From an uncultured Acetatifactor sp. (GTDB lineage: Bacteria; Bacillota; Clostridia; Lachnospirales; Lachnospiraceae): 64,000 bases of DNA. The stretch covers positions 62,001-126,000 of the forward strand of contig CAJTPN010000011.1 in assembly GCA_910578185.1 (NCBI GenBank), in the 5' to 3' direction. Position numbers and translations under genes: made by a program. Position 1 is the stretch's first letter, and each line of letters starts with the position of its first letter. The notes below the pieces were generated by a model. The model made no database searches. It was not told the origin of the DNA and was given only the letters and a program-made list of their open reading frames with translations. Shown here piece by piece: positions 1 through 9,127 of the stretch.

Positions 1-108
1 CCATACGGGAGGAGCCGTGACAGCATCCTTTTTCACCCAGTCATAGGTCACTTCCGGGGGCATATGATAGGTTTTGCCATACTTTTGGCCAATTTCCTTC
101 TTTTCCAT
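1..108 (-). CDS. N-terminus of a LeuA-like (2-isopropylmalate synthase family) protein, partial
   Basis: An open minus-strand frame runs from an ATG at 108 off the left edge, giving 36 codons. A ribosome binding site (AGAGGAAG) sits just upstream of the ATG. The visible residues end in DAVTAPPVW. This fits the family pattern W-x-x-K-x-x-x-x-x-A-P-x-W that directly precedes the CSVDLRDGNQAL catalytic segment of alpha-isopropylmalate synthases. Only the N-terminal lead is in the window, so the call rests on that short pattern. A related pyruvate carboxyltransferase, such as a homocitrate or citramalate synthase, is possible. Confidence 0.45.
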   Translation of the reverse strand, partial: MEKKEIGQKYGKTYHMPPEVTYDWVKKDAVTAPPVW

Positions 109-407
109 AATCTTCCTCTTTTCCATGTTTTCTTTCGATTATCATACCATTACTTCGCCCATTTCTCAAGTGCTATTTTTATTATACTATTTGATGTATT
201 TTAATTTAATATAATTAGAAAATTTACATTTCCATCTATTTACAATAATTATTATATTTTATATATTGTCTTATTTTTATATTTAAACCCATGTATATTT
301 AATGTCTTCTTCATCTTTTTTCCTAACCATACGCCCGTTTCCCATGCTCTTATGGGCCTTCAAATTGTGCTATCCTTTCTAGTGTACTGCGCCCTTACCC
401 AAAACTG

Positions 408-917
408 TCAGCGATGTATCACATAACGGTCGTGGAGCATATCTACACCTCGATAATGTTTTGTCCAGGTATCTGCCACTGTCATATCGTTTCTGACCGC
501 TACCTTTTGAGAAGCAATATTCGTGTTTCTGATAATGGAACAGACTTCATCCGCCCCCAATATTTCAAAGGCATACTTCCTGCAAGCCTTCGCTGCTTCC
601 GTGGCATAGCCTTTATGCCAATAATCCCTGTTAAAAAGATACCCTATTTCGAGAACTTCTTTTTCTTTCCACGGCTGCATTGTAAGTCCGCACTGTCCTA
701 TCATTACATTGGTTTCTTTTAAAATCACCGCCCATAAGCCAAAATTCCATTTTTGATAACGGGAGATCTGTCTGTCCAGCCAATCCTGTACTTCTTGATT
801 GTCAAACGCACCCTCATAGGCATACATGGCACCTTCATCCTGAAGAATTTTACACAACGCATCAAAATCACCCTGATTCATCTCCCGAAGTGATAGCCGC
901 TCTGTTTCCAATATCAT
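408..917 (-). CDS. GNAT family N-acetyltransferase (RimJ/RimL-like)
   Basis: A 169-residue protein that would transfer an acetyl group from acetyl-CoA to an amine; the substrate is unknown. It opens with LETERLSLREM, the usual N-terminal signature of the RimJ/RimL-type branch. The acetyl-CoA loop region is IGYLFNRDYWHKGYATEA, and an NxxSQKVAVRNDM segment lies near the end. The ATG at 917 is chosen because GGGAGGTAACT precedes it; an in-frame codon five residues upstream lacks a site. It stands alone on the minus strand, with AT-rich non-coding DNA on both sides. It is one of five GNAT genes in this window. Confidence 0.85.
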   Translation of the reverse strand: MILETERLSLREMNQGDFDALCKILQDEGAMYAYEGAFDNQEVQDWLDRQISRYQKWNFGLWAVILKETNVMIGQCGLTMQPWKEKEVLEIGYLFNRDYWHKGYATEAAKACRKYAFEILGADEVCSIIRNTNIASQKVAVRNDMTVADTWTKHYRGVDMLHDRYVIHR

Positions 918-1361
918 AGTTACCTCCCACAAACCCGAATTATTATATATCTCCGATTATAAAATAATTCATTTTTATTTACAACGCAAATTTGCAGGCC
1001 TTCCATCCCTTTTCACAATCTCTCACACTTTCCATGTCAAACGGCAAAATTGCGCAGCAGCCTGAACACAGCATGACCTGTAAAAACGCCTTTCGGCAGC
1101 TTGGGAGTGAAAAATTAAATTTCATAATTTTCCTACTAGAAAAAGTTTCGGAAGCCTTGCAAATTTATACAATACTATGTAAAATCATAATGGGCTGCGG
1201 TGGAAAGCATCATACGACCGTCAGCCGCATGAGTTCCCGATCCCCGGCATTTACATAAGCATCCTGCTTTTCTGACGCTGGTTTTCGGGGCTCGTTGCAT
1301 GTAATACTCATTCTATAATAAAGGAGGCGAAGATCGGGAAACATTCAGTCCCGAAAAAGAG
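918..1361. other. Intergenic region upstream of the chemoreceptor gene
   Basis: No convincing gene is present. A TATAAT at 1314-1319 lies 43 bases before the chemoreceptor ATG, but the -35 region (CTCGTT at 1291-1296) is poor. I looked for a cyclic-di-GMP riboswitch, common before chemoreceptor genes in Clostridia, and did not recognise its conserved core. An open frame at 992-1258 has no ribosome binding site and no protein-like composition. Confidence 0.4.
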
Positions 1362-3335
1362 ATGAAAAAAATCCGTTCTAAGATCATGCTGCTGGTGATT
1401 CTGGCTACCATGGGAACCACTGTCATGTGCAGTGTCCTGAGTATGCTGATCACCCAAAACTCCACTATCTCCGCCATTGAAAAAAATCTGTCGGAGACAA
1501 CCCAACTGGCCGCTGTAGCGGCGCAAAATATGATTTCCACTTATACGCTGACCATTTCGGAAATCGCCACAAATCCAGTCCTCACGGATCAGACGGCAAC
1601 ACCGGAAGAAAAGCAGGCATATTTACAGGCCAAAGCCGACATCTATTATATGCGCTTCGGCGGTATGGCGGACACAAGCGGTCATGATGCCTTCCACGGC
1701 ACAAACATCTCAGGAGAAACCTTCTTTCAGGAATCTCTAAAAGGTAAGAACTATATCTCAACCCCTTACATAGACGGAAACGACATGTACATGGTGGTAT
1801 CCGCGCCTGTCATCTCTGACGGTGCGGTGCAGGGTGTGGTCTATTTTAAATGCGATACCTATCTTCTGAGCAACATTGTAACGGACATCCGAATTGGCGA
1901 GGAAGGCGAGGCTTATATTCTGGACAAATACGGAACCACCATCGCTCATGGAGACCAGGAAGTAGTTCTTTCCCAGGAAAATATCATTCGATTGTCCGCC
2001 GAAAATCCATCCAACAGAGATTACCGCATACTAGGTGCCATTGAAGAGAAAATGATAGCCGGCCAAAGCGGTGTGGATCGCTTTTATTACGCCGCCGACA
2101 ATTCCAACAATATTCAGGGCTATACCCCCATTCCCGGAACCGACGGATGGAGTATTGCCATTAACCTGGATGAAGATGAATTTATGCACTATGCATATAT
2201 GGGAAATATGGTGCAGTTTATCTTCTGTGTGGTACTTTGTATCATTATCATATTGATCTCCGCCGTTGTGGTTAATTGTTCCATCGCAGCTCCCATTATC
2301 CGCTGCGCAAACCGCCTGCAGGCGTTGAGCGAAGGCGATCTCCACAGCCCTGTACCACAGGTGAGAAACCGGGACGAAATCCATATTTTGTCGGACTCCA
2401 CTTCCCATCTGGTAAAGACCTTTAGGCAGATTGTAGACGAAATGGGTAAGATACTTGGCGGAATCGCAGAAGGCGATTTGACAAAAGACAGCATAAGCGA
2501 ACATTACCCCGGAGATTTTAAAGCCCTGCAAAACTACCTGCAGGTTATCAACGACAAGCTAAACCGTGCCATGAGCGGCATTGTCAACGCTGCGGTTATG
2601 GTATCAGGAAGCGCCGCACAGGTAGCTTCCTCCAGCTCCATCCTCTCCCAGGGCGCCATTTCCCAATCCAGCGCCGTGGAGCAGCTTTCCGCTTCCATTG
2701 AAGAAATCGGCCAGGATGCCAAGACCACCTCGATGCTCACCGAACAGGCAAAATCCTCCGTGCACAGCGCCGGCGCACGTCTACAGGAAAACAGCGGACA
2801 GATTCGGGAGCTGAACGAAGCAATGAACCTGATTACCAAGTCATCCAATGAAATTGAACGCATTATTGACACAATAGAAGACATTGCCCTGCAGACCAAT
2901 ATCTTATCCTTGAACGCCTCTGTGGAAGCGGCACGCGCAGGGGAAGCCGGAAAAGGCTTCGCCGTTGTTGCGGGCGAGGTTCAGGAGCTGGCTGCAAAAT
3001 CCGATACCGCCGCCAAAGCAACCATGAAATTGATTCATGGATCCATTACTGCAGTCAACAGCGGCAGCCAAATTGTAAAAAAAGTAACGGAGTCCGTGAC
3101 ACAGGTGACAGATATTGCCCTCCAGGCCACAGAACAAATGACAGTAGTGTCAGAAGCAATCGAACGCCAAACCGCTGCCATGGAACAGGTGACACTTGGC
3201 ATCAGTCAAATCTCCAATGTTGTACAGTCCAATTCCGCGTCGGCACAGCAAAGCGCCGCTACCAGCCAGGAATTGTCAGGACAGGCGGAAGTGCTCAAAA
3301 AACTTGTCAGCGGTTTCACCCTGAAAAGAAAATAA
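1362..3335 (+). CDS. Methyl-accepting chemotaxis protein with Cache-type sensor
   Basis: A 657-residue transmembrane chemoreceptor that would pass ligand binding to CheW/CheA. Transmembrane segments lie near residues 7-30 and 283-306. The roughly 250 extracellular residues between them look like a double Cache domain, with GEEGEAYILDKYGTTIAH as a typical PAS/Cache strand pair. A HAMP linker spans about 307-360. The cytoplasmic coiled-coil signalling domain follows, with the conserved hairpin tip DIALQTNILSLNASVEAARA near residues 506-525. The start is the first ATG of the frame. The ribosome binding site (AAAAAGAG) is weak; a better AAGGAGG lies 36 bases upstream without a start codon in this frame. 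The ligand cannot be inferred, and no chemotaxis operon is adjacent. Confidence 0.95.
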   Translation: MKKIRSKIMLLVILATMGTTVMCSVLSMLITQNSTISAIEKNLSETTQLAAVAAQNMISTYTLTISEIATNPVLTDQTATPEEKQAYLQAKADIYYMRFGGMADTSGHDAFHGTNISGETFFQESLKGKNYISTPYIDGNDMYMVVSAPVISDGAVQGVVYFKCDTYLLSNIVTDIRIGEEGEAYILDKYGTTIAHGDQEVVLSQENIIRLSAENPSNRDYRILGAIEEKMIAGQSGVDRFYYAADNSNNIQGYTPIPGTDGWSIAINLDEDEFMHYAYMGNMVQFIFCVVLCIIIILISAVVVNCSIAAPIIRCANRLQALSEGDLHSPVPQVRNRDEIHILSDSTSHLVKTFRQIVDEMGKILGGIAEGDLTKDSISEHYPGDFKALQNYLQVINDKLNRAMSGIVNAAVMVSGSAAQVASSSSILSQGAISQSSAVEQLSASIEEIGQDAKTTSMLTEQAKSSVHSAGARLQENSGQIRELNEAMNLITKSSNEIERIIDTIEDIALQTNILSLNASVEAARAGEAGKGFAVVAGEVQELAAKSDTAAKATMKLIHGSITAVNSGSQIVKKVTESVTQVTDIALQATEQMTVVSEAIERQTAAMEQVTLGISQISNVVQSNSASAQQSAATSQELSGQAEVLKKLVSGFTLKRK

Positions 3336-3406
3336 ATCACAGTTCAGCCGCCTGTTCATACTGTTACAAAGATAAATATTATGCGCAGGAATATATCAAA
3401 TTAACC

Positions 3407-3435
3407 TTGCATTTTGTATAAACTGCGAGTAAAAT
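3407..3435 (+). promoter_or_regulatory. Candidate sigma-A promoter for the OFA transporter gene
   Basis: TTGCAT at 3407-3412, a 17-base spacer and TAAAAT at 3430-3435. The position, 66 bases before the transporter ATG, fits a monocistronic transcript. Confidence 0.5.
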
Positions 3436-3501
3436 AATATGCGAAATCGTCAGGCAGGAAAAAGCCCTGGCGCATCACATAAAAGGAAATGAGGGTACAA
3501 C

Positions 3502-4827
3502 ATGAAAAACAACAAATGGATACGCGCCGCCATTCCGGCGCTTCTGCTTCACTGCAGTATTGGTACGGTATACTGTTGGTCAATCTTCAGTCAGGAGATT
3601 GCCGAATACATCGGCTTCACCAAAGCCGCTACCGAATGGGCATTTAGCTTTGCCATTTTCTTCCTGGGTATGTCTGCGGCTTTCCTGGGCAACGTGGTGG
3701 AGAAAGACATTCACAAGTCTTCTCTGATCGCCTCCATCTGCTTCGCCTGCGGTATGGCCGGCACCGGCTTTTTCATTTATTACGGCGGCACTCACAAGGG
3801 AAGCCTGATCTCCCTGATTGGTATCTATATATGCTATGGCTTCATCATGGGTATCGGTCTGGGCACCGGATATCTGTCCCCTGTCAAGACCCTGATGCTT
3901 TGGTTTGAGGACAGAAAGGGACTTGCCACCGGACTTGCCGTGGCGGGATTTGGCGCCGCAAAGGCAATCGCAAGCCCCATTATGCAGGCATTGCTGGATA
4001 ACTTGGGCGACGGCGGCATCTACAAAATGTTCCTGATCCTGGCTGTGGTATACTTTGTAATGATGTTTACAGGCCACTTACTGCTAAAGAAACCCGAAAG
4101 CTGGCATGAACCTCAAAAGGCCGAAAAGGGCAAGAGCATGATGGACGTGATCAAGACCAGACCCATTGCCAATTACATCGGTATCTGGCTCATGTTCTAC
4201 ATCAATATCACCTGCGGACTGGCTCTCATTTCTCAGGAAAAAATGATCGTAAAATGTATTGGTCTTGCCGAAATGGCCGGAATCATCTCCACCGTTTCCG
4301 CCATCTTCAACGCAGGTGGACGTCTTGGCTTCTCCGCCTGGGCTGACAAGATGAAAGACCGCAACACCATCTACAAGCTGATTTTCATCCTCTCCATTGT
4401 GTTTACAGGTGTGGTAATGCTGACAGGCGGCATCCGCAACGGGGACGGAAGCACCTTCCTGATCGTTCTGGTGCTGGGACTGATCTTTGTCGTAAACGCA
4501 GGCTACGGCGGCGGATTTTCCAACGTGCCCACGCTGCTTTCCGACCACTACGGCATGGGCAATATCAGCGCCATACATGGCCTGACCCTTTCCGCATGGG
4601 GTATTGCCGGACTGACAGGCAATCAGCTGGCAAACTGGATTGTAGATCATACCGGTAGCTTCCATATGGTACACAATGTACAAGTTAACCCTGAAGGATA
4701 CCAAAACGTACTTTATGTCACCGGAGTGTTGTATGTAGTCGCCCTGTTGATCAGCATTCTGATGGTACATCCCATGAAAGAGAAAACTACCAAGCAGCAA
4801 AGCAAGAAAAAGGGGACTGTCGGTTAA
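3502..4827 (+). CDS. OFA-family (oxalate/formate antiporter type) MFS transporter
   Basis: A 441-residue, 12-helix major facilitator protein of the plasma membrane. The N-terminal HCSIGTVYCWSIFSQEI is the hallmark first-helix motif of the OFA branch, which contains oxalate:formate antiporters and many uncharacterised monocarboxylate carriers. A GLGTGYLSPVKTLMLWF segment and the loop FEDRKGLATGLAVAGFG match the usual cytoplasmic motif between helices 4 and 5. A promoter precedes the gene and a strong terminator follows, so it is probably a single-gene unit. Substrate identity cannot be read from sequence; many OFA proteins do not carry oxalate. Confidence 0.88.
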   Translation: MKNNKWIRAAIPALLLHCSIGTVYCWSIFSQEIAEYIGFTKAATEWAFSFAIFFLGMSAAFLGNVVEKDIHKSSLIASICFACGMAGTGFFIYYGGTHKGSLISLIGIYICYGFIMGIGLGTGYLSPVKTLMLWFEDRKGLATGLAVAGFGAAKAIASPIMQALLDNLGDGGIYKMFLILAVVYFVMMFTGHLLLKKPESWHEPQKAEKGKSMMDVIKTRPIANYIGIWLMFYINITCGLALISQEKMIVKCIGLAEMAGIISTVSAIFNAGGRLGFSAWADKMKDRNTIYKLIFILSIVFTGVVMLTGGIRNGDGSTFLIVLVLGLIFVVNAGYGGGFSNVPTLLSDHYGMGNISAIHGLTLSAWGIAGLTGNQLANWIVDHTGSFHMVHNVQVNPEGYQNVLYVTGVLYVVALLISILMVHPMKEKTTKQQSKKKGTVG

Positions 4828-4861
4828 TACCGATCTTTGCCCCTGATGTCTATAAAAAAAT

Positions 4862-4914
4862 CCCGTGGAAATTCAGGCTCTTGTAAGTCCCTGAATTTTC
4901 ATGGGGTTATTTTA
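4862..4914 (+). terminator. Intrinsic terminator after the OFA transporter gene
   Basis: Inverted repeat CCCGTGGAAATTCAGG / CCTGAATTTTCATGGGG with a loop of about 12 bases, followed by TTATTTTAT. A second, weaker stem (GGGGACTGTCGGT / ACCGATCTTTGCCCC) overlaps the stop codon just upstream. Confidence 0.8.
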
Positions 4915-5061
4915 TACGACTCCATACCAATGAACAATGTGATTTGTTATTTTATTGATACAGAAACGGTATTTTAATAACTCCCAAGGGTATAGGTACA
5001 ACGGATTTGTTCATACCGGAACAAGGAAGTTTGATAATTTTCCGTTTACAAGCGGGTATCT

Positions 5062-5117
5062 GCCAAAGACACTCATTATTATTTCAGGGTCCTCACGCGG
5101 CAGGCAAAATGACTGTG
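5062..5117 (+). pseudogene. Possible remnant of a P-loop kinase-like gene
   Basis: Two adjacent frames read KTLIIISG and then GPHAAGKMTV. Joined by a single-base shift, they would give the start of a small P-loop ATPase with a GxxxxGKMT nucleotide-binding loop, a pattern seen in many short Clostridial AAA/kinase-like proteins. Nothing recognisable continues after it, and the GNAT gene begins 50 bases later. The match is short, so chance resemblance is possible. Confidence 0.25.
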
Positions 5118-5166
5118 AGAGATCCATTTCGGAATCAAGGATCACAAGGCTTGAAAGGAGATCACA

Positions 5167-5721
5167 ATGATATTTGAAGATAAACAGATAACGTTGAAAG
5201 ACGGCAGAACAGCCATCTTAAAAAGTCCCTGCGTTGAAGATGCGGACAAACTGCTGAATTACATAAAGAAATCGTGTGGTGAAACTGATTTTCTCACACG
5301 TTATCCCGAAGAATGGGAAATCACCGTTGAGCAGGAGGAAGCATGGGTAAACCGTCTGCGCTCTTCTCCCAATACCTTGGGAATCACCTGCTATATTGAC
5401 AGTGAAATTGCGGGAAACTGCGAGATCAGCTTTAGAGGCGGAATGAAAACTTCACACCGGACGACCATTGCTATTGCAATTCTCAAAGACTACTGGAACC
5501 TTGGAATTGGCACTGCAATGTTTAAGGAACTTATTGCTACAGCACAAAACCAAGGAGCTGAGATTATGGAGCTGGAATTCATAGAAGGTAATGATCGTGC
5601 ACGGCATTTGTACGAGAAATTCGGATTCCGTCTTGTTTCTGAAAAGCCCAATGCATTCAAGCTTAAGGACGGTACTTATCTGAGTGAATTCTATATGCAG
5701 AAATATTTGTGTGAAATATAA
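5167..5721 (+). CDS. GNAT family N-acetyltransferase
   Basis: A 184-residue acetyl-CoA-dependent acetyltransferase of unknown substrate. The acetyl-CoA binding loop is ILKDYWNLGIGTAMFKELI near residues 103-121, corresponding to the Q/R-x-x-G-x-G/A motif. The C-terminal half has the typical ELEFIEGNDRARHLYEKFGF segment. GAAAGGAGATCACA precedes the ATG and fixes the start. It is monocistronic as far as can be seen, and a possible kinase remnant lies just upstream. Confidence 0.88.
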   Translation: MIFEDKQITLKDGRTAILKSPCVEDADKLLNYIKKSCGETDFLTRYPEEWEITVEQEEAWVNRLRSSPNTLGITCYIDSEIAGNCEISFRGGMKTSHRTTIAIAILKDYWNLGIGTAMFKELIATAQNQGAEIMELEFIEGNDRARHLYEKFGFRLVSEKPNAFKLKDGTYLSEFYMQKYLCEI

Positions 5722-5864
5722 GGCGAGGGAAGCGATAAAATCCTCTTGACGTTTCCGACACCGCAACCCTTTGTGTCAGCCGGACTTTTGAAAATACGGC
5801 GGCTCTGGGTGCCGGCAAAAATGGTTATAAGCCGCAGACTCCCGAAAATCAAGGCAAAATATAA

Positions 5865-5893
5865 TTGTAATTGGGTTGCACAAGTGGTACAAT
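5865..5893 (+). promoter_or_regulatory. Candidate promoter of the TerB/BrxD/GNAT/helicase operon
   Basis: TTGTAA at 5865-5870, a 17-base spacer and TACAAT at 5888-5893. It lies 88 bases before the first ATG of the operon, leaving a leader of about 80 bases. The 145 bases between the preceding GNAT gene and this promoter hold no recognisable gene. Confidence 0.5.
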
Positions 5894-5981
5894 AAAACCA
5901 CATTCAAGGTGGGAAACAGCCAAATGGCGAAACCTGTCAAGTCGCCTATGACAGCGCAGGAAACCGGAGGACTGGCAGATT

Positions 5982-7838
5982 ATGGACAACTACAACAAGG
6001 AATATTCATCACTTCCAATACCAAAGCGTTCCAATACTCCCAACATCCGGGACACCGGGCCAAAAACCTCCCCTTGCCCTAAAAATGAATCTCCGGCAGA
6101 GTCATTTTATGAGATTGAATACGATGCCTGTCCCATGCCCGGCGTAGGAAAGTTCGTATTGAAGTCCAGGAAAATTGAAGCACGGGAAAGGGATGAGGTG
6201 CGGGAGCAATTTAATAAAATGCGGGACATTGCCAGGGCTGACCGGGCTTTATACAACACCCGATATAGCCAAACCGGATTTTATGATAAACGGGCAAAGG
6301 AGGAGAACGCCAGAATTTTCTACAAACAGGGAATCTTTATGAAAGACTTCCGGGACGAATATCCCAATTCGGCAGCATTTTCTTCTTATTTTCCCAATTA
6401 TCAGATGATGGGATATGAGCAGCTTCGGACCTATTTCACTTGGCGGACCCATGTGCGCTGCGGCAATGTAGCAGATACTTCGCTGTCCTATGTTTTTTTA
6501 TATGTATATGAATTGCTCAATAACATTGGCGTAGACACTCCGGAAGAGGGACTTGAAAAACTGATGTTTTTTTGGAATGCTTTCCGAAGCTATGATCAAA
6601 CCATTGACAAATATGTTATTAACTGGCTGAAAGATTACCATATCTATTATCCGCTGCCTTGGACCTTCAAAGAATTTATTGTCCGCAACGGCCTCGGCAC
6701 ACATTATCCTAAATTGATGGCGCCCAACGATCACTTTGACGCTTTGTGCTCCTTATCCAAATACGATATTCGAAAATCCCGTTTCTACAATGACGACACG
6801 GTCAACCTGATCCGGGACTGTTTTGAATATATACTTGGGAAGCTGGAAGAAGCCTTGCAGGCAAAAAATCTGTGTCTGGAACAATTCCTGCTGCAGCCCA
6901 CCAGAAACATGACGCCTTGGGCTCCTTTTAAAGACGCGCTCTTTCATCAGGAGACCTGGCAGACGGACAGACAAGTAGTCTTTAACGAAAGAGAAATTTA
7001 TACTTGTCACCGTAATGCCTGGATGTTTCGCAGCACAATCCCCACGGAAAGCGGAAAGCAGATGATGGGCTATGTGCTGAAACAGATGGAATCGGTTCTC
7101 AGGAAAGCCTTAAACTATAAATACAAGCTCTCCGCTAATTACAACGCCATCGGTTCCCCGGTTACGGAGCTCCTTCACCAGGCGGAAATTTCCCTGGAAA
7201 AACTGGTTACAAACGCCACCATGGACTTTTACCGGGAGGCCACAAAAACCGTTGTGCGGATTAACCCGGAAACCCTGACTAAAATCAGACAGGAAGCGCT
7301 GATAACACAGGAAAAATTAATTGTGCCGGAAAACAGCATTGCCAACGATATGGAGGGTAAACGGGAACCTGCTGCCGCACCGGTAAATCAAATGGTGTCC
7401 ACCGACCAAGCAGCAGAGGCGCCATTTTTGTCAGTAAGCGGTAACGGACAATACGAATGGATACAGGAATCCTTCAGCGTAAACACAGAAGCGGCTTCAA
7501 TTCCGGAAACATCCGCAGAGGCCTTACCGTCTCCCTGGGAGGAACTTCTTCAGGCCCTAAACAGCGTAGAACGTCAAGCCCTGGCAATCCTTTGGGAACA
7601 CCAGCCTTTGGAAACCGGTGCTTCTCAATCGGGTGAAACGCCTGAAACAGCCGTCATGCAATTTGCTCACCAGCAAAATATTATGCCTGAAATATTGATA
7701 GACGGCATCAATGAAAAATCCATAGATATTGCGGGGGACAACCTGTTTGACGAAGAGTTTATTTTTTATGAAGACTATACAGAGCATGTAAAAGGGATGG
7801 TAGAACGGATATGGCAGCACAAGTACCCACAAGAATAG
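5982..7838 (+). CDS. TerB_N / TerB_C domain protein, first gene of a BREX-like operon
   Basis: A 618-residue cytoplasmic protein. Roughly residues 105-300 look like the TerB N-terminal domain: a Q-G-I-F-M-K-D-F run, then YQMMGYEQLRTYFTWRTHVR and LSYVFLYVYELLNNIGV. Residues 520-610 resemble the TerB C-terminal domain, with iNEKSIDIAGDNLFDEE and YEDYTEHV. The middle is helical and unassigned, and a low-complexity linker (about 440-510) separates the two. TerB-type domains occur in predicted tellurite/phage stress modules, but the biochemical role is not established. It overlaps the next gene by 28 bases, so the two are translationally coupled. No catalytic motif is visible, so an adaptor or sensor role is my inference. 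Confidence 0.75.
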   Translation: MDNYNKEYSSLPIPKRSNTPNIRDTGPKTSPCPKNESPAESFYEIEYDACPMPGVGKFVLKSRKIEARERDEVREQFNKMRDIARADRALYNTRYSQTGFYDKRAKEENARIFYKQGIFMKDFRDEYPNSAAFSSYFPNYQMMGYEQLRTYFTWRTHVRCGNVADTSLSYVFLYVYELLNNIGVDTPEEGLEKLMFFWNAFRSYDQTIDKYVINWLKDYHIYYPLPWTFKEFIVRNGLGTHYPKLMAPNDHFDALCSLSKYDIRKSRFYNDDTVNLIRDCFEYILGKLEEALQAKNLCLEQFLLQPTRNMTPWAPFKDALFHQETWQTDRQVVFNEREIYTCHRNAWMFRSTIPTESGKQMMGYVLKQMESVLRKALNYKYKLSANYNAIGSPVTELLHQAEISLEKLVTNATMDFYREATKTVVRINPETLTKIRQEALITQEKLIVPENSIANDMEGKREPAAAPVNQMVSTDQAAEAPFLSVSGNGQYEWIQESFSVNTEAASIPETSAEALPSPWEELLQALNSVERQALAILWEHQPLETGASQSGETPETAVMQFAHQQNIMPEILIDGINEKSIDIAGDNLFDEEFIFYEDYTEHVKGMVERIWQHKYPQE

Positions 7839-9127
7839 CCAACATTTTAATCAATGCCTTAAAAGGGGGCGTGGTTCCCCGGGCGGGCCTGGAATATATC
7901 ACCGTGGGCCGCACCCAGGAAATCTCAGCAATCCTCCACGATATTGAGATGATTCAGGAAGGCGGTGCTTCCTTTCGCTTTATTGTAGGCAAGTACGGAA
8001 GCGGCAAAAGCTTTCTGCTTCAGACAATACGAAATTACGCTACCGCCAAAGGTTTTGTGGTGGTGGACGCCGATTTGTCCCCGGAACGCCGCTTTGCCGG
8101 TACCAAGGGACAAGGTCTTGCAACCTACAAAGAATTGATCAAAAACCTTTCCACCAAATCCAAGCCTGACGGCGGCGCCCTGCCGCTGATCCTGGAAAAG
8201 TGGATTTCCGGCATCCAGACCACCGTCAAAATGCAGTCCGCCGCAGAAGGGGAAGCCTTCGACGCTTTGGTCGAGCAGCAGATCTACGCAGTTGCCGGTT
8301 CTCTGGAGGGCATGGTGAACGGCTTTGAATTTGCCAAAGCGGTGGTGCTCTACTGGAATGCTTACAAGCAGGACGACAGCGCCATGAAATCCAACGTCCT
8401 GAGATGGTTCCGGGGAGAATATCCCACGCGTAGGGAAGCAAAGGAAGACTTGGGGATTAACTTCATTGTCACGGACGAAACCTGGTACGATTTCCTGAAG
8501 CTTTTTGCTGCCTTTCTGGTAGGCGCAGGATATCAAGGTATGTTAGTCATCATTGATGAACTGGTAAACCTGTATAAGATACCAAACTCCATCACCAGGG
8601 CCAACAATTACGAAAAAATTCTCACCATGTACAACGACGTACTTCAGGGAAAGGCCAGGCACATCGGCTTCCTGATGGGCGGCACTCCCCAGTGCATCGA
8701 GGATAAATATAAGGGAGTATTCAGCTATGAAGCGCTGCGTTCCCGACTGGCGGAAGGGCATTTCTCCACGGCAGACACCAGGGACCTCTCCGCTCCCATC
8801 ATCCGACTGCAAATGCTGAATCAGGAAGAAATGTATATCCTTGTGGAGAAACTACTGCAGATACATGCCCAACTTTACAATTACACCCCTTCTCTCACAC
8901 AGGAAGATCTGTTATACTTCCTGACAGTGGAATACAATCGGGTAGGCGCCCAAACCCATATTACTCCGCGGGAAATCATACGTGACTTTATTGAACTAAT
9001 CAATATACTGCACCAAAATCCTCATAAAACCGTTTCGGAAATTCTGGGCGACAACAGCTTTGAAATGGCAAAAGGCGGAATCCCGGATGAAGTAATACCG
9101 GATGAATTCAAGGAATTTGAGCTATGA
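7811..9127 (+). CDS. BrxD-like (DUF2791) P-loop ATPase
   Basis: A 438-residue AAA-type ATPase. The start has the family lead ARILINALKGGVVP-like segment and YITVGRTQEI. Walker A is VGKYGSGKSFLL near residues 58-69, followed by the family-specific VVDADLSPERRF. Walker B is MLVIIDELVNLYKI near residue 245. In BREX types with a BrxHI helicase, BrxD is the partner ATPase of that helicase. Here an Lhr-type helicase lies two genes downstream, which supports the assignment. The start overlaps the TerB gene, and the stop overlaps the GNAT start (ATGA at 9124-9127). No PglX methylase, PglZ phosphatase or BrxC is present in the window. Confidence 0.85.
   Translation: MAAQVPTRIANILINALKGGVVPRAGLEYITVGRTQEISAILHDIEMIQEGGASFRFIVGKYGSGKSFLLQTIRNYATAKGFVVVDADLSPERRFAGTKGQGLATYKELIKNLSTKSKPDGGALPLILEKWISGIQTTVKMQSAAEGEAFDALVEQQIYAVAGSLEGMVNGFEFAKAVVLYWNAYKQDDSAMKSNVLRWFRGEYPTRREAKEDLGINFIVTDETWYDFLKLFAAFLVGAGYQGMLVIIDELVNLYKIPNSITRANNYEKILTMYNDVLQGKARHIGFLMGGTPQCIEDKYKGVFSYEALRSRLAEGHFSTADTRDLSAPIIRLQMLNQEEMYILVEKLLQIHAQLYNYTPSLTQEDLLYFLTVEYNRVGAQTHITPREIIRDFIELINILHQNPHKTVSEILGDNSFEMAKGGIPDEVIPDEFKEFEL

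Noticed and set aside
992..1258. 88-residue plus-strand open frame upstream of the chemoreceptor
   Set aside because: No ribosome binding site, no recognisable motif, and composition unlike a protein. Treated as non-coding.
1260..1361. Cyclic-di-GMP riboswitch before the chemoreceptor
   Set aside because: The conserved riboswitch core sequences were not found.
4084..4800. 238-residue antisense open frame inside the OFA transporter gene
   Set aside because: It is a shadow frame, rich in His/Gln as expected from the antisense of a transporter gene, with no start signal.
4955..5170. 71-residue frame running into the GNAT gene
   Set aside because: No good start and no family resemblance. Only the short P-loop-like part is kept, as a low-confidence remnant.
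7925..8536. 203-residue antisense open frame within the BrxD-like gene
   Set aside because: Shadow of a well-supported ATPase gene. No ribosome binding site or family motif.
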